A DNA stretch of 64,000 nt from Martinezella rhizogenes. GTDB taxonomy: Bacteria > Pseudomonadota > Alphaproteobacteria > Rhizobiales > Rhizobiaceae. The notes under the pieces were generated by a model. That model did no database searches. It saw nothing but the letters and a program-made list of their open reading frames with translations, and was not told the origin of the DNA. The stretch is taken from the NCBI RefSeq assembly GCF_000799715.1, contig NZ_JUHG01000011.1:1426001-1490000 (forward strand). Direction: 5' to 3'. The position numbers and the translations under genes are program-made. Of the stretch, positions 24,826 to 38,415 are shown piece by piece. Position 1 is the stretch's first letter. Each line of letters begins with the position of its first letter.

Positions 24826-25821
24826 TCAGGCGACGCCGATCCGCAGCAGATCGTGGAAATGGACGATGCCGATCGGCCGCTTGGTTTCGTCGACAACCAT
24901 CAGCGCCGAGATATTGTAGCGGTTCAGCAATGCCATCGCCCCAGTCGCCAGCGTCGTTTCCTTCACCGTCTTCGGATTGCGGGTCATCACCTCGTCCACC
25001 CGCATTTCCGCAAGGCTGCTGCCGAGATTACGGGCAATATCGCCATCGGTGATGATGCCGCAAAGGCAGCCGTCGCCGTCGATCACGCCGACGCAGCCGA
25101 AGCGCATATTCGAGAGCGTCATCGCCGCCTCTTGCATGCCCGTGCCGAGATTAACCAGCGGAACGCGATCGCCCTTGTGCATGATATCGACGACATGCGA
25201 GAGGCTGGCGCCGAGCTTGCCGCCCGGATGGAAGGTGCGGAAATCCTCAGCGGTAAAGCCCCGCGCTTCCAGCAGCGCCACGACAAGCGCGTCGCCGATC
25301 GCGAGCTGCAACAGCGTCGATGTCGTCGGCGCCAATCCGTGCGGGCAGGCTTCCTGCTCCTTGGGCAGCAACAGAACCACATCGGATTCGCGCGCCAACG
25401 TCGATGTCTCTCCCGCGGTGATCGCGATCATCGGGATCGAGAAACGGCGGGAATAGCTGATGATACCGCGCAGTTCGGCGCTTTCACCGCCCCATGATAT
25501 GGCGATGATGACATCGTCCTGGGTGATCATGCCGAGATCGCCGTGATTGGCTTCGACCGGATGCACGAAGAAAGCCGGCGTTCCCGTGGAGGCGAACGAG
25601 GCGGCAAGCTTGTTGCCGATATGGCCGCTCTTGCCGACGCCGGTAATGATGACGCGGCCGTCGATGCCGCCGATCACCTCCACCGCGCGGCTGAAAGGCC
25701 CGGCCAAACCGTCGGACAATGCGCGTTCCAGCGCTTCCAGCCCCTGCCTTTCGATCTCGATCGTCCGCATCGCCGATTCGATCGCACCGTTCTCGATGAA
25801 TTTCACTGCTCTCTTATTCAT
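24826..25821 (-). CDS. kdsD: Arabinose-5-phosphate isomerase (KpsF/GutQ)
   Basis: A 331-residue sugar isomerase interconverting ribulose 5-phosphate and arabinose 5-phosphate, the first step of Kdo synthesis for LPS. The SIS domain (about 40-170) has RVIITGVGKSGHIGNKLAASFASTGTPAFFVHP, given here in parts because of its length, and ISWGGESAEL. Two CBS domains follow (about 205-260 and 270-330, with IHPGGKLG-like FHPGGKLGASLSHVVDIMH). The four conserved family residues (Lys, Glu, His and His) appear present in these stretches. ATG at 25821 has no clear ribosome site; a second ATG 17 codons in is an alternative. Confidence 0.92.
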   Translation of the reverse strand: MNKRAVKFIENGAIESAMRTIEIERQGLEALERALSDGLAGPFSRAVEVIGGIDGRVIITGVGKSGHIGNKLAASFASTGTPAFFVHPVEANHGDLGMITQDDVIIAISWGGESAELRGIISYSRRFSIPMIAITAGETSTLARESDVVLLLPKEQEACPHGLAPTTSTLLQLAIGDALVVALLEARGFTAEDFRTFHPGGKLGASLSHVVDIMHKGDRVPLVNLGTGMQEAAMTLSNMRFGCVGVIDGDGCLCGIITDGDIARNLGSSLAEMRVDEVMTRNPKTVKETTLATGAMALLNRYNISALMVVDETKRPIGIVHFHDLLRIGVA

Positions 25822-26000
25822 GACGGAGGCCTACCGCTTTTCTTTATTTCTGTCCACCTGCGATCGTTTTTGCGAGGCAGAGACCAAACCACCCGTTATC
25901 CCTGCTCCTTATCGATTCCTGGCAAGGAAGCGTTAACCATGAGGCTTTAGAATTGGGTAAGACTTTAAGGTATTTCCAGTAAGATCAGACATAGGATCAA

Positions 26001-27503
26001 ATGGACATCGGCAAAAACAAGGCGGGTGGACGCTCCCTCCGGCTGACGGCATGCGCTGCATCCGCTCTGCTCGGCTGGGGCGTATTTGCCATGCCGATGC
26101 CGGTCCACGCGCAATCGGCCGACACCAGCCAGGCAGGCTCGACCGACACCGATAGCCTCGATCTTCCGGTCACGACCACGACATCCGCTAAATCCAAGAC
26201 GTCCAAAGCCGCAAATCAGAGCTCGACGGATACGGACACACCGCTCAATGCCCGCCTCCGGCTCGGCAGTATAGACCCGACGACAACGGGCTCGACACTT
26301 GATGACGATCTGCGCCGCGTCAATCTGCGCGAGACCGGTGTCAATGATCTGAGAGCGCGGCAATATCCGGACCGCGCGGACGCGCAGGGCATACCGCTCG
26401 GCACCTTTACCCTGCGTCCCTCCATCAACCAGTCCGTCAATGTCGAGCGCAACCGCACCGGCTCGACCAATGACGATCGCAGCTTCCTGCAGACCGATCT
26501 GCGCAGCACACTGACCTCGGATTGGGACCGGCATGCGCTGACCATCACCGGCGAGGGCGTCTGGCAAAAGAACCTCAGCGGCAGCGGCGCGGAGCAGCCG
26601 ACCGTCAATCTCAACGCCGACCTGCGCCTCGACCTTCCCGCCGATACCGTCGCCCACATCACCGCCGGCTATCAATTCTTCCGCGAGGATACCAGCGACC
26701 CGAACGCCATTGCCAACGCCTCGAAGCAATCGGCCGTCAACCAGTTCAACACCGGTCTCTCGCTGGAGCGTGATTTCGGCGTGCTGCGCGGCTCGACCGC
26801 CGTTGCCTTGACCCGCACCATCTATTCCGACGCAGTGCTCTCGGATGGAACGCCGGTCACGCTCAGCGACCGTAACCAGACGGCCGGTACCTGGCGCGGC
26901 CGCATCGGCTACGAGCTGTCGCCTGCCCTCATTCCCTTCCTTGAGGCCGATCTCGGCCTCGCCGTCTACGACCAATCGCATGACAGCAACGGCTACGCCC
27001 GCTCGAACCAGAGCTTCGGCGGCAAGGCAGGCGTCGAGCTCGACCTCGGTGAGAAGTTGAAGGGTGAGCTCGGCTTCGGCTATCAGCACACGGAATTCGA
27101 TGATTCGCGGCTCGCCGGGATCGATTCGCCGACTGTCGACGGCAAGCTCGCCTGGTCGCCGCAGCGCGGCACCGATGTCAGTATCGGTCTTGCGACCACG
27201 GTGCAGCCCTCCACCACGGCGGGCGAAAGCGGCTACACCGCCTATCAGCTCACCAGCACCTTGAGCCACCAGCTGCGCGACGACCTCACCGCCAAGCTGA
27301 CCGGCGGCACGATCTGGCGCAATTATCCGTCCGACAGCTCTTTCGCCGACGAAACGGAATATGACGCAGCCCTCGGCTTCACCTGGGGCATCAACCGCTA
27401 CCTCGACCTCACCAGCAATGTCGGCTACCAGCTGACATCACGAAAGACGGGCGACGATACACGCCAGGTCCAGGCGGGCGTGGGATTGACGGTGAAGAGA
27501 TAG
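26001..27503 (+). CDS. Outer membrane beta-barrel protein
   Basis: A 500-residue exported protein. The signal peptide ends near VHA at residue 37. A Ser/Thr/Asp-rich stretch (40-80) and a conserved-looking region (residues about 90-150, with DLRRVNLRETGVNDLRARQ) precede a barrel made of alternating strands such as LTITGEGVW, LRLDLPADTVAHI, GVELDLGEKLKGELGFGY and TAKLTGGTIW. It ends in VQAGVGLTVKR, without the typical terminal Phe. It resembles outer membrane beta-barrel proteins annotated in rhizobia, with possible links to exopolysaccharide. No closer family is recognised. A ribosome site is not obvious. Confidence 0.72.
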   Translation: MDIGKNKAGGRSLRLTACAASALLGWGVFAMPMPVHAQSADTSQAGSTDTDSLDLPVTTTTSAKSKTSKAANQSSTDTDTPLNARLRLGSIDPTTTGSTLDDDLRRVNLRETGVNDLRARQYPDRADAQGIPLGTFTLRPSINQSVNVERNRTGSTNDDRSFLQTDLRSTLTSDWDRHALTITGEGVWQKNLSGSGAEQPTVNLNADLRLDLPADTVAHITAGYQFFREDTSDPNAIANASKQSAVNQFNTGLSLERDFGVLRGSTAVALTRTIYSDAVLSDGTPVTLSDRNQTAGTWRGRIGYELSPALIPFLEADLGLAVYDQSHDSNGYARSNQSFGGKAGVELDLGEKLKGELGFGYQHTEFDDSRLAGIDSPTVDGKLAWSPQRGTDVSIGLATTVQPSTTAGESGYTAYQLTSTLSHQLRDDLTAKLTGGTIWRNYPSDSSFADETEYDAALGFTWGINRYLDLTSNVGYQLTSRKTGDDTRQVQAGVGLTVKR

Positions 27504-27547
27504 TTACTATCGGGATAGACTTGATGCGCGCGGCGAACGCAGAGCTC

Positions 27548-27804
27548 ATCTCGCCCTTGGCGGGCGAGAAAGCAATTTCACTGGTTTAGGAATTGCGATG
27601 CAGGAGGCGCCATATATTCAGAAGCCTAGCGCAATTTCTAAGCCATTGAAATTGCAAGAGCCGGGGTCCGCTTCTTGCTCAGATCAGTTTGGGGTTCTGT
27701 GCGTCCCTACCTACCCCCTCTCTTGCAATTTCTAAAAATTAGACGAGGGACAAGCCCTCGCCTAATCCTAAGAAATTGCTTTCTCGCCCGCCAAGGGCGA
27801 GATA
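27548..27804. repeat. Nested inverted repeat element
   Basis: Two 31-base arms are perfect inverted copies. The left arm, 27548-27578, starts ATCTCGCCCTTGGCGGGCGA; the right arm, about 27774-27804, is its reverse complement. Each arm can also fold alone: TCTCGCCC and GGGCGAGA pair around a TTGGC loop. A second, inner inverted pair (GAAATTGCAAGAG at 27648-27660, CTCTTGCAATTTC at 27720-27732) lies inside. The motif GCAATTTC recurs several times. The element occupies nearly the whole gap between the barrel gene and galU and probably serves as a terminator for both. It looks like a MITE or rhizobial palindromic element; mobility is not shown. Confidence 0.75.
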
Positions 27805-27811
27805 AAGCTCG

Positions 27812-28699
27812 CTACTTCAGCGCCGCGACCAGCGCCTTTAAACCATCTTCGACAGTCGGACGAATATCGGCGCGGGCGAGCGCGAAAGCGACGTTGGCCA
27901 GGATGAAGCCATCCTTGGCGCCACAGTCAAACGTCTGGCCCTGGAAGTGGTAGCCGGCGAAATCCTGCTTCTGCGCAAGCTTCAGCATGCCGTCGGTCAA
28001 CTGGATCTCGTTGCCCGCGCCGCGTTCCTGGCTTTCCAGGATCTCGAAAACCTCCGGCTGCAGGATGTAGCGGCCGTTGATGAAGAAATTCGACGGAGCC
28101 GTGCCCTTGGCAGGCTTTTCCACCATCTCGGTGATGCGGAAGCCATTGCCGATGGTGTCGCCGACGCCGACGATACCATATTTGTGGGTCTGATCCGGAG
28201 CGCACTCTTCGACGGCGATGACGTTGCCGCCGCTGGTTTCATAAAGCTCGATCATGCCCTTCATGCAGCCCTTCTCGGCACGCATGACCATGTCGGGCAG
28301 AAGCAGCGCGAACGGCTCGTCGCCGACGATCTCGCGGGCGCACCAGACGGCGTGGCCGAGGCCGAGCGGCTCTTGCTGGCGCGTGAAGCTCGCCGTGCCA
28401 GCCTTCGGCAAGAGGCCACTCAAAAGCGTCAGCTCGGCATTCTTGTTGCGCTGACGCAACGTCTGCTCAAGCTCGAACTGAATGTCGAAATAATCCTCGA
28501 TGACATGCTTGCTGCGGCCAGTCACGAACACGAAATGCTCGATGCCCGCCTCCATCGCCTCATCGACGACATATTGGATCACCGGCTTGTCGACAACGGT
28601 CAGCATCTCCTTCGGCACCGACTTGGTTGCCGGCAAGAAACGCGTCCCGAGCCCGGCGACCGGAAATACTGCCTTACGCACCTTTTTATGCTGTCCCAC
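27812..28699 (-). CDS. galU: UTP-glucose-1-phosphate uridylyltransferase
   Basis: A 295-residue GalU/ExoN-type enzyme making UDP-glucose from UTP and glucose 1-phosphate, for LPS, exopolysaccharide and glycan synthesis. The N-terminal nucleotide site [19 protein letters not shown] and the following PKEML are intact. Other signatures are [54 protein letters not shown] and [14 protein letters not shown]. The start is GTG at 28699, because AGGAGG lies just 5 bases upstream; the neighbouring ATG at 28703 is in another frame. Its 3' end lies directly beside the inverted repeat. Confidence 0.94.
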   Translation of the reverse strand: MGQHKKVRKAVFPVAGLGTRFLPATKSVPKEMLTVVDKPVIQYVVDEAMEAGIEHFVFVTGRSKHVIEDYFDIQFELEQTLRQRNKNAELTLLSGLLPKAGTASFTRQQEPLGLGHAVWCAREIVGDEPFALLLPDMVMRAEKGCMKGMIELYETSGGNVIAVEECAPDQTHKYGIVGVGDTIGNGFRITEMVEKPAKGTAPSNFFINGRYILQPEVFEILESQERGAGNEIQLTDGMLKLAQKQDFAGYHFQGQTFDCGAKDGFILANVAFALARADIRPTVEDGLKALVAALK

Positions 28700-28902
28700 T
28701 CATACCTCCTGGGGAATTAAATCGTTCTGCGCCAACGCTATTCGAGGGTCAGTAGTATAAGTTTACGACTGTTTTGCAATGATGACTGCCCCCGGCTTCC
28801 ATGGTAAAGAATTTGTTGACTTCGTTCCTGTAATGTCATGCTTGGGCGAATGCCGCGCGCATCGCCGCTCCGAAATCCAAGTATTGATGGACACGGCTGT
28901 AA

Positions 28903-30126
28903 ATGACTTCAAACCGCAAACACTCCCTTCTTGGTCTCGCTCTGGCGCTCGCGCTTGGCACCTTTGCGGGATTGGCCCCCATTAACGCAAATGCGGACCC
29001 AGGGTTCCAAAAATGGATTGCGGGCTTCTACGGCACCGCTGCCAAGAGTGGCATTACGCAGTCGACCTATCGCAATGCATTTGCCGGCGTGACGGACCCT
29101 GACCCCACAGTCCTCGAAAAAGCGCAATACCAGCCGGAATTCAAATCCCAGATCTGGGATTACCTAGATTCGCGCGTCAACCCCTATACCGTCGATGTTG
29201 GCCGCAAGATGGCGACCAAATACGGTTCCACACTACGTTCACTTGAACAGCATTTCGGGGTGGACCGCAATATCATGCTCGCCATCTGGTCGATGGAATC
29301 GAATTACGGCGCGGTGCTGGCCAACGACGAGAAGCTGCATTATGTGCCGCGCGCGCTGGCGACGCTTGCCTATGCCGACCCGAAGCGCGCCAACTATGCC
29401 AAGAAGCAATTGATCGCGGCGCTGAAGATTCTGCAGAACGGCGACATATCGCGCAAGGAACTGACCGGTTCCTGGGCTGGCGCCATGGGCCATACGCAAT
29501 TCATCCCGACCAGCTACCTGCTCTATGCCGTCGATGCCGATGGCAGCGGCCACGCCGATATCTGGAATTCGGTTCCCGACGCGCTGGCGACGACGGCAAA
29601 CCTTCTGGCCAAGAACGGCTGGAACACCGGCCATACCTGGGGCTACGAAGTCACCGTGCCTGCGGGTGGCAGCGCGCAGGCCGGCAAGACCCACACGCTC
29701 GCCCAATGGGCGGCCCTCGGCTTCGCGCGCCCCAACGGCAAGGGCTTCCGCCTGAACTCCGAACGCGCCCAGCTGAAAATGCCGGGTGGACCGAACGGTC
29801 CCGGCTTCCTGATGACCGGCAACTTCTTCACCATCAAGCGCTACAACGCCTCCGACAGCTACGCGATTGCCGTCGGCCTGCTCGCCGACCAGCTCGCCGG
29901 CTATGGCGGCATGCAGCAATCCTGGCCGCGCCCGAGCGGCACGCTGGATGTCAAACAGAAGTTCGAGCTGCAGACGCGGCTGAAGGAACTCGGCTATTAT
30001 GACGGCGTCGTCGATGGCAATTTCGGCTCCGGCTCGAAGGCCGCCATCGCCGCGGTTCAGCAGCGTATCGGCATGGACGCCGATGGCGAACCCTCGATGA
30101 GCCTGTTGAACAGGCTGCGCAAATAG
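28903..30126 (+). CDS. Lytic murein transglycosylase (MltB family) with peptidoglycan-binding domain
   Basis: A 407-residue periplasmic MltB-type transglycosylase cleaving the glycan backbone of peptidoglycan. After a signal peptide (LLGLALALALGTFAG, cut near residue 31) comes the SLT/MltB domain (about 35-330) with catalytic E132 in IWSMESNYGAVL and the family segments GSWAGAMGHTQFIPTSY and YAVDADGSGHADIW. The C-terminal peptidoglycan-binding_1 domain (about 345-405, ELQTRLKELGYYDGVVDG) holds the enzyme on the wall. The ATG at 28903 has only a weak ribosome site. The DUF459 gene follows 88 bases later. Confidence 0.92.
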   Translation: MTSNRKHSLLGLALALALGTFAGLAPINANADPGFQKWIAGFYGTAAKSGITQSTYRNAFAGVTDPDPTVLEKAQYQPEFKSQIWDYLDSRVNPYTVDVGRKMATKYGSTLRSLEQHFGVDRNIMLAIWSMESNYGAVLANDEKLHYVPRALATLAYADPKRANYAKKQLIAALKILQNGDISRKELTGSWAGAMGHTQFIPTSYLLYAVDADGSGHADIWNSVPDALATTANLLAKNGWNTGHTWGYEVTVPAGGSAQAGKTHTLAQWAALGFARPNGKGFRLNSERAQLKMPGGPNGPGFLMTGNFFTIKRYNASDSYAIAVGLLADQLAGYGGMQQSWPRPSGTLDVKQKFELQTRLKELGYYDGVVDGNFGSGSKAAIAAVQQRIGMDADGEPSMSLLNRLRK

Positions 30127-30214
30127 GTCGCCGCCATCAACCGTGAACCTTGGATCGGCTGGACGGCGATACCGTCCTCATGCGACCATGGGGCATTGAG
30201 CGGAAAAGAGCCCG

Positions 30215-31414
30215 ATGAAAAACCGACCTGCCCGCACAATCATGGCTGCCGCGAAATCGACCCTCGCGGCGCTTCTTGCCGTCTGCCTTACCCTTGCCTG
30301 CCTGTTGACGGCCGCCGAGGCGCAGGAGCGGCCGCGCAAGACGCTGCTCGACATATTGTTCGGCCGATCCGAGCCGGATATTCCCGACCGGTCCTACGAT
30401 CAGCCGGCGCCGAGGCGCTCGACGCAACCACGCAAACGGGTCGCACCACCGCCGAAACCGCGCCAAGTCGTGGTTCAACCGGAAACGCCGCCACCCGCGG
30501 AAAAGCTGCCCGATGCCAAGACTATCCTCGTCGTCGGTGATTTCCTGGCAAGTGGCCTCGGCGACGGATTGGCAGACGCCTTTTCGACATCGCCCGGCGT
30601 TGTCGTCCAGACCCGAGGCACCGTCGCCTCCGGTCTCGTGCGCCAGGACTATTACAACTGGCCGCAGCAGCTGCCGACCATGGTAGATCAGCTGAAACCG
30701 GCGATCGTCGTCGTCATGATCGGCGCCAACGACCGCCAGCAGATTATCGGCGACGGCCTCAACGAAAAATATGGTACCGACCCCTGGTTCCTCGCCTATG
30801 AAGAGCGCGTGCAGCAGTTTGCCAAGCTGGTGACGAACCGCCATATTCCCCTCATCTGGGTCGGCCTGCCGGCCTTCGGCTCGGACCAGCTGACGGAGGG
30901 CGCGGTGAAGCTCAATCAGCTTTATCAGAGCCAGGTCGCAAGCGTTGGCGGCGAGTTCATCGACATCTGGGACGGGTTTACCGACCAGAACGGCGAATTC
31001 ATCGTCACCGGCTCGGATATCAACGGCCAACAGGTGCGGCTCAGAACCGCCGATGGTGTCAACCTCACGGCAGCAGGCAAGCGCAAAGTCGCCTTCTATG
31101 TCGAAAAGCCGGTACGCCGGCTGCTCGGCGATCAGGCAAGCCCCGATATCACGCGCCTCGACACCGGTAATCCGCTGGCGCCCGAACAGGCAAACCTGCC
31201 GGCAACGGAGATGGAAAAGATCACCCGCACCCAGCCGATGAGCATCTCCGATCCAAATCTGGACGGTGGATCACAACTCCTCGGCGGCGCTCCCGCCCCG
31301 GCTCCAGCGGCGCCCTCACCCCGCGACCTCCTGGTTGAAAAAGGCCAGATGACTCCAGCCCCGACAGGCCGCATCGATGATTATCGGGTGCCGGGGGCGG
31401 CGGCCACGCCATAG
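30215..31414 (+). CDS. DUF459 SGNH-fold protein, catalytic residues altered
   Basis: A 399-residue exported protein of the DUF459 family (SGNH hydrolase fold). After a signal peptide (STLAALLAVCLTLACLLTAAEA, to about residue 36) and a basic proline-rich linker (to about 100), the SGNH core spans about 103-300. Block I reads VVGDFLASGL, with Phe110 where Ser of GDS is expected; block III is intact (MIGANDRQ, N172); block V reads DGVNLTAAG, with Asn283 in place of the usual His. The C-terminal 90 residues are proline-rich. It may be a non-catalytic glycan-binding member. Downstream of an MltB-type gene, it may act on wall or capsule sugars. Confidence 0.78.
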   Translation: MKNRPARTIMAAAKSTLAALLAVCLTLACLLTAAEAQERPRKTLLDILFGRSEPDIPDRSYDQPAPRRSTQPRKRVAPPPKPRQVVVQPETPPPAEKLPDAKTILVVGDFLASGLGDGLADAFSTSPGVVVQTRGTVASGLVRQDYYNWPQQLPTMVDQLKPAIVVVMIGANDRQQIIGDGLNEKYGTDPWFLAYEERVQQFAKLVTNRHIPLIWVGLPAFGSDQLTEGAVKLNQLYQSQVASVGGEFIDIWDGFTDQNGEFIVTGSDINGQQVRLRTADGVNLTAAGKRKVAFYVEKPVRRLLGDQASPDITRLDTGNPLAPEQANLPATEMEKITRTQPMSISDPNLDGGSQLLGGAPAPAPAAPSPRDLLVEKGQMTPAPTGRIDDYRVPGAAATP

Positions 31415-31432
31415 GCTCCGGGCGTAAAAAAG

Positions 31433-31454
31433 AGGCCCCGCAACTGCGGAGCCC
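31433..31454 (-). terminator. Terminator of gltD
   Basis: GGCCCCGC and GCGGAGCC pair with one mismatch around an AACT loop. On the minus strand the stem is followed by TTTTTT, so it serves gltD, and it may also slow transcripts of the DUF459 gene. Confidence 0.65.
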
Positions 31455-31480
31455 CTTCAATCAGGCAACAACTCGAGCGC

Positions 31481-32935
31481 TTACCGCGGCAACACCGTGG
31501 CCCCCATCAGGGTCTCGTCAATCGCGCGAGCGGCCTGGCGTCCCTCGCGGATAGCCCAGACGACCAGGGACTGGCCGCGGCGGACGTCGCCGGCGGTCCA
31601 GAGCTTATCGACTGAGGTCTTGTATTCCTTGTCGTCGGCAACGACGTTGGTCGAGCCGCGCTTGTCGGTGTTGAGCGTCAGCTTGCCATCGAGATCCTTC
31701 AGCACGCTGTCGGTGAACGGGCCGCGGAAGCCGATGGCGATAAAGGCGAGATCGGCGCGAATGATGAATTCCGTGCCGGCGATCGGCTTACGGCGCTCAT
31801 CCACTTCGCAGCACTTCACGCCGGTCAGCACGCCGTCCTCACCGACGAATTCCAGCGTCGCGACCTGGAATTCGCGCACGGCGCCTTCAGCCTGCGAGGA
31901 GGAAGTGCGCATCTTCGTGGCCCAGAACGGCCAGACGGCGAGCTTGTCTTCCTTTTCCGGCGGCTGCGGGCGGATGTCGAGCTGGGTCACCTTGACGGCA
32001 CCCTGGCGGAAGGCCGTGCCGACGCAGTCGGACGCGGTATCGCCACCACCGACGACGACAATATGCTTGCCGCCGGCGAGGATCGGGTCGGAAGGCCAAC
32101 CGATGCTGTCGATGTTTTCGCGGCCGACGCGGCGGTTCTGCTGCACGAGATAGGGCATGGCATCATGGACGCCGGCAAGCTCGACGCCGGGAATGCCGGC
32201 CTCGCGCGGGGTTTCCGAGCCGCCGCAATAAAGAACGGCATCGTGGTCGGCCAGAAGCTCCTCCATCTTGACGTCGACGCCGACATTGACGCCGCAATGG
32301 AAGGTCACGCCCTCGCCCTTCATCTGCTCGACGCGGCGATCGATGAAGTTCTTCTCCATCTTGAAGTCCGGAATGCCGTAACGCAGCAACCCACCGGCCT
32401 TCGACTCGCGCTCGTAGAGATGAACCTCATGGCCGGCGCGGCCAAGCTGCTGGGCAGCCGCCATGCCGGCGGGGCCGGAGCCGATGACGGCAACCTTCTT
32501 GCCGGTATGGACCGTTGCCGGCTGCGGGCGAATGAAGCCAAGCTCATAGGCCTTGTCGGCAATCGCCTGCTCGACCGTCTTAATCGCGACCGGCGCATCC
32601 TCAAGGTTCAGCGTGCAGGCTTCCTCGCAGGGCGCGGGGCAGACGCGGCCGGTGAACTCCGGGAAGTTGTTGGTCGAATGCAGGTTGCGGATCGCCTCTT
32701 CCCAGTTGTTGTTGTAGACGAGGTCGTTCCAGTCCGGGATCTGGTTGTGCACCGGGCAGCCGGTCGGGCCGTGGCAATAGGGGATGCCACAGTCCATGCA
32801 GCGCGCTGCCTGTTTCTGCACTTCCGGGTCCGACATGGGGATCGTGAATTCGCGGAAATGCCGGATACGGTCCGACGCCGGCTGATATTTGCCAACCTGC
32901 CGGTCGATTTCCAAGAAGCCTGTTACCTTGCCCAT
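31481..32935 (-). CDS. gltD: Glutamate synthase small subunit (NADPH)
   Basis: A 484-residue flavoprotein that takes electrons from NADPH and passes them to GltB for glutamate formation from glutamine and 2-oxoglutarate. The N-terminal 4Fe-4S region has CMDCGIPYC, GCPVHNQIPDW and later CPAPCEEACTLN. FAD binding is at KVAVIGSGPAGMAAAQQLG (about residues 148-166) and NADPH binding at HIVVVGGGDTASDCVGTA. Length matches the bacterial enzyme. The ribosome site GAGGAAACG lies ahead of the ATG. gltB is on the same strand upstream with a 177-base gap, so the genes may be co-transcribed. Confidence 0.95.
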   Translation of the reverse strand: MGKVTGFLEIDRQVGKYQPASDRIRHFREFTIPMSDPEVQKQAARCMDCGIPYCHGPTGCPVHNQIPDWNDLVYNNNWEEAIRNLHSTNNFPEFTGRVCPAPCEEACTLNLEDAPVAIKTVEQAIADKAYELGFIRPQPATVHTGKKVAVIGSGPAGMAAAQQLGRAGHEVHLYERESKAGGLLRYGIPDFKMEKNFIDRRVEQMKGEGVTFHCGVNVGVDVKMEELLADHDAVLYCGGSETPREAGIPGVELAGVHDAMPYLVQQNRRVGRENIDSIGWPSDPILAGGKHIVVVGGGDTASDCVGTAFRQGAVKVTQLDIRPQPPEKEDKLAVWPFWATKMRTSSSQAEGAVREFQVATLEFVGEDGVLTGVKCCEVDERRKPIAGTEFIIRADLAFIAIGFRGPFTDSVLKDLDGKLTLNTDKRGSTNVVADDKEYKTSVDKLWTAGDVRRGQSLVVWAIREGRQAARAIDETLMGATVLPR

Positions 32936-33112
32936 GCTTTCGTTTCCTCACTCTAAAGAGAAGCCCGATGGCTCCCGTGCCTGAAGGCAAGTCCCGCTGC
33001 CTTGTCCGGCGCTGTAATTCAAATCTGATTCCGCTGTTCGACAGTCGCGATCGCCACACCAGCGATCGCAATCAGGCGCGAAACCCTCGAATGGAAAGGG
33101 CGCTGCCGCGGA

Positions 33113-37852
<4,740 letters not shown>

Positions 37853-38415
37853 CGTCTTCCCTCCGGTAAGGCCCGCGGCGCGGGCGATCCTTCGTCCCGC
37901 GTCGCCCCGTTAGCCGGTCCGACGCGCGACAGCGCTGTTGCATTGTGAAGATCCGGTCGCAGACCTGGCCCATGGTGGAGCCTGTCGTCAGCGTTCCGCG
38001 CCTTGCTATTCCACCGCCGCTCCGCCCATCGCCTTGAAGGCTTCAAAGAGCGTGCTCCCGGTAACTATAGCTCGAAATCCCGACATCGTCAGGACCCTTG
38101 ACGCATCTTCGGCCTCGGTGGCCAAAATAGGACAGCAACCCTGTCCTAATTCACCAGCTCTATGACAGAAAGCGTCTGCCTTCGCAAGAGCAAAACGGCA
38201 AAATTTCGTCAACGCGCGACGGAAGATTGCCAATGTTGCAAATTTCAAGCAAGAAAGTTTCGCTGCGACGCATCATTTTGTTTATTGATTGCTTAGATCA
38301 ATTTCTGTGATGAGTCCTTCAGCACTGCACTCTTGATAGCCCGCACCATTGGATTAATGTCCGGCAGACCTTAACTACCTTTCCCGCAAACCTATAGTCT
38401 CAGTTGGTGTTATCA
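37853..38415. other. Long divergent intergenic region upstream of gltB
   Basis: About 560 bases between the gltB start (minus) and the threonine aldolase start (plus). The first 180 bases upstream of gltB are GC-rich and may form leader hairpins; the segment 38200-38400 is AT-rich and probably holds the promoters. A minus-strand frame of 80 codons (38006-38248) is open but lacks a clear ribosome site and recognised family. No known riboswitch was identified. Confidence 0.4.

Noticed and set aside
25965..27269. Open frame of 434 codons opposite the outer-membrane barrel gene
   Set aside because: The plus-strand product has a signal peptide and beta strands; the antisense product looks like a composition artefact.
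38006..38248. 80-codon minus-strand frame in the gltB upstream region
   Set aside because: No clear ribosome site, no family, and it lies where a leader and promoter are expected.
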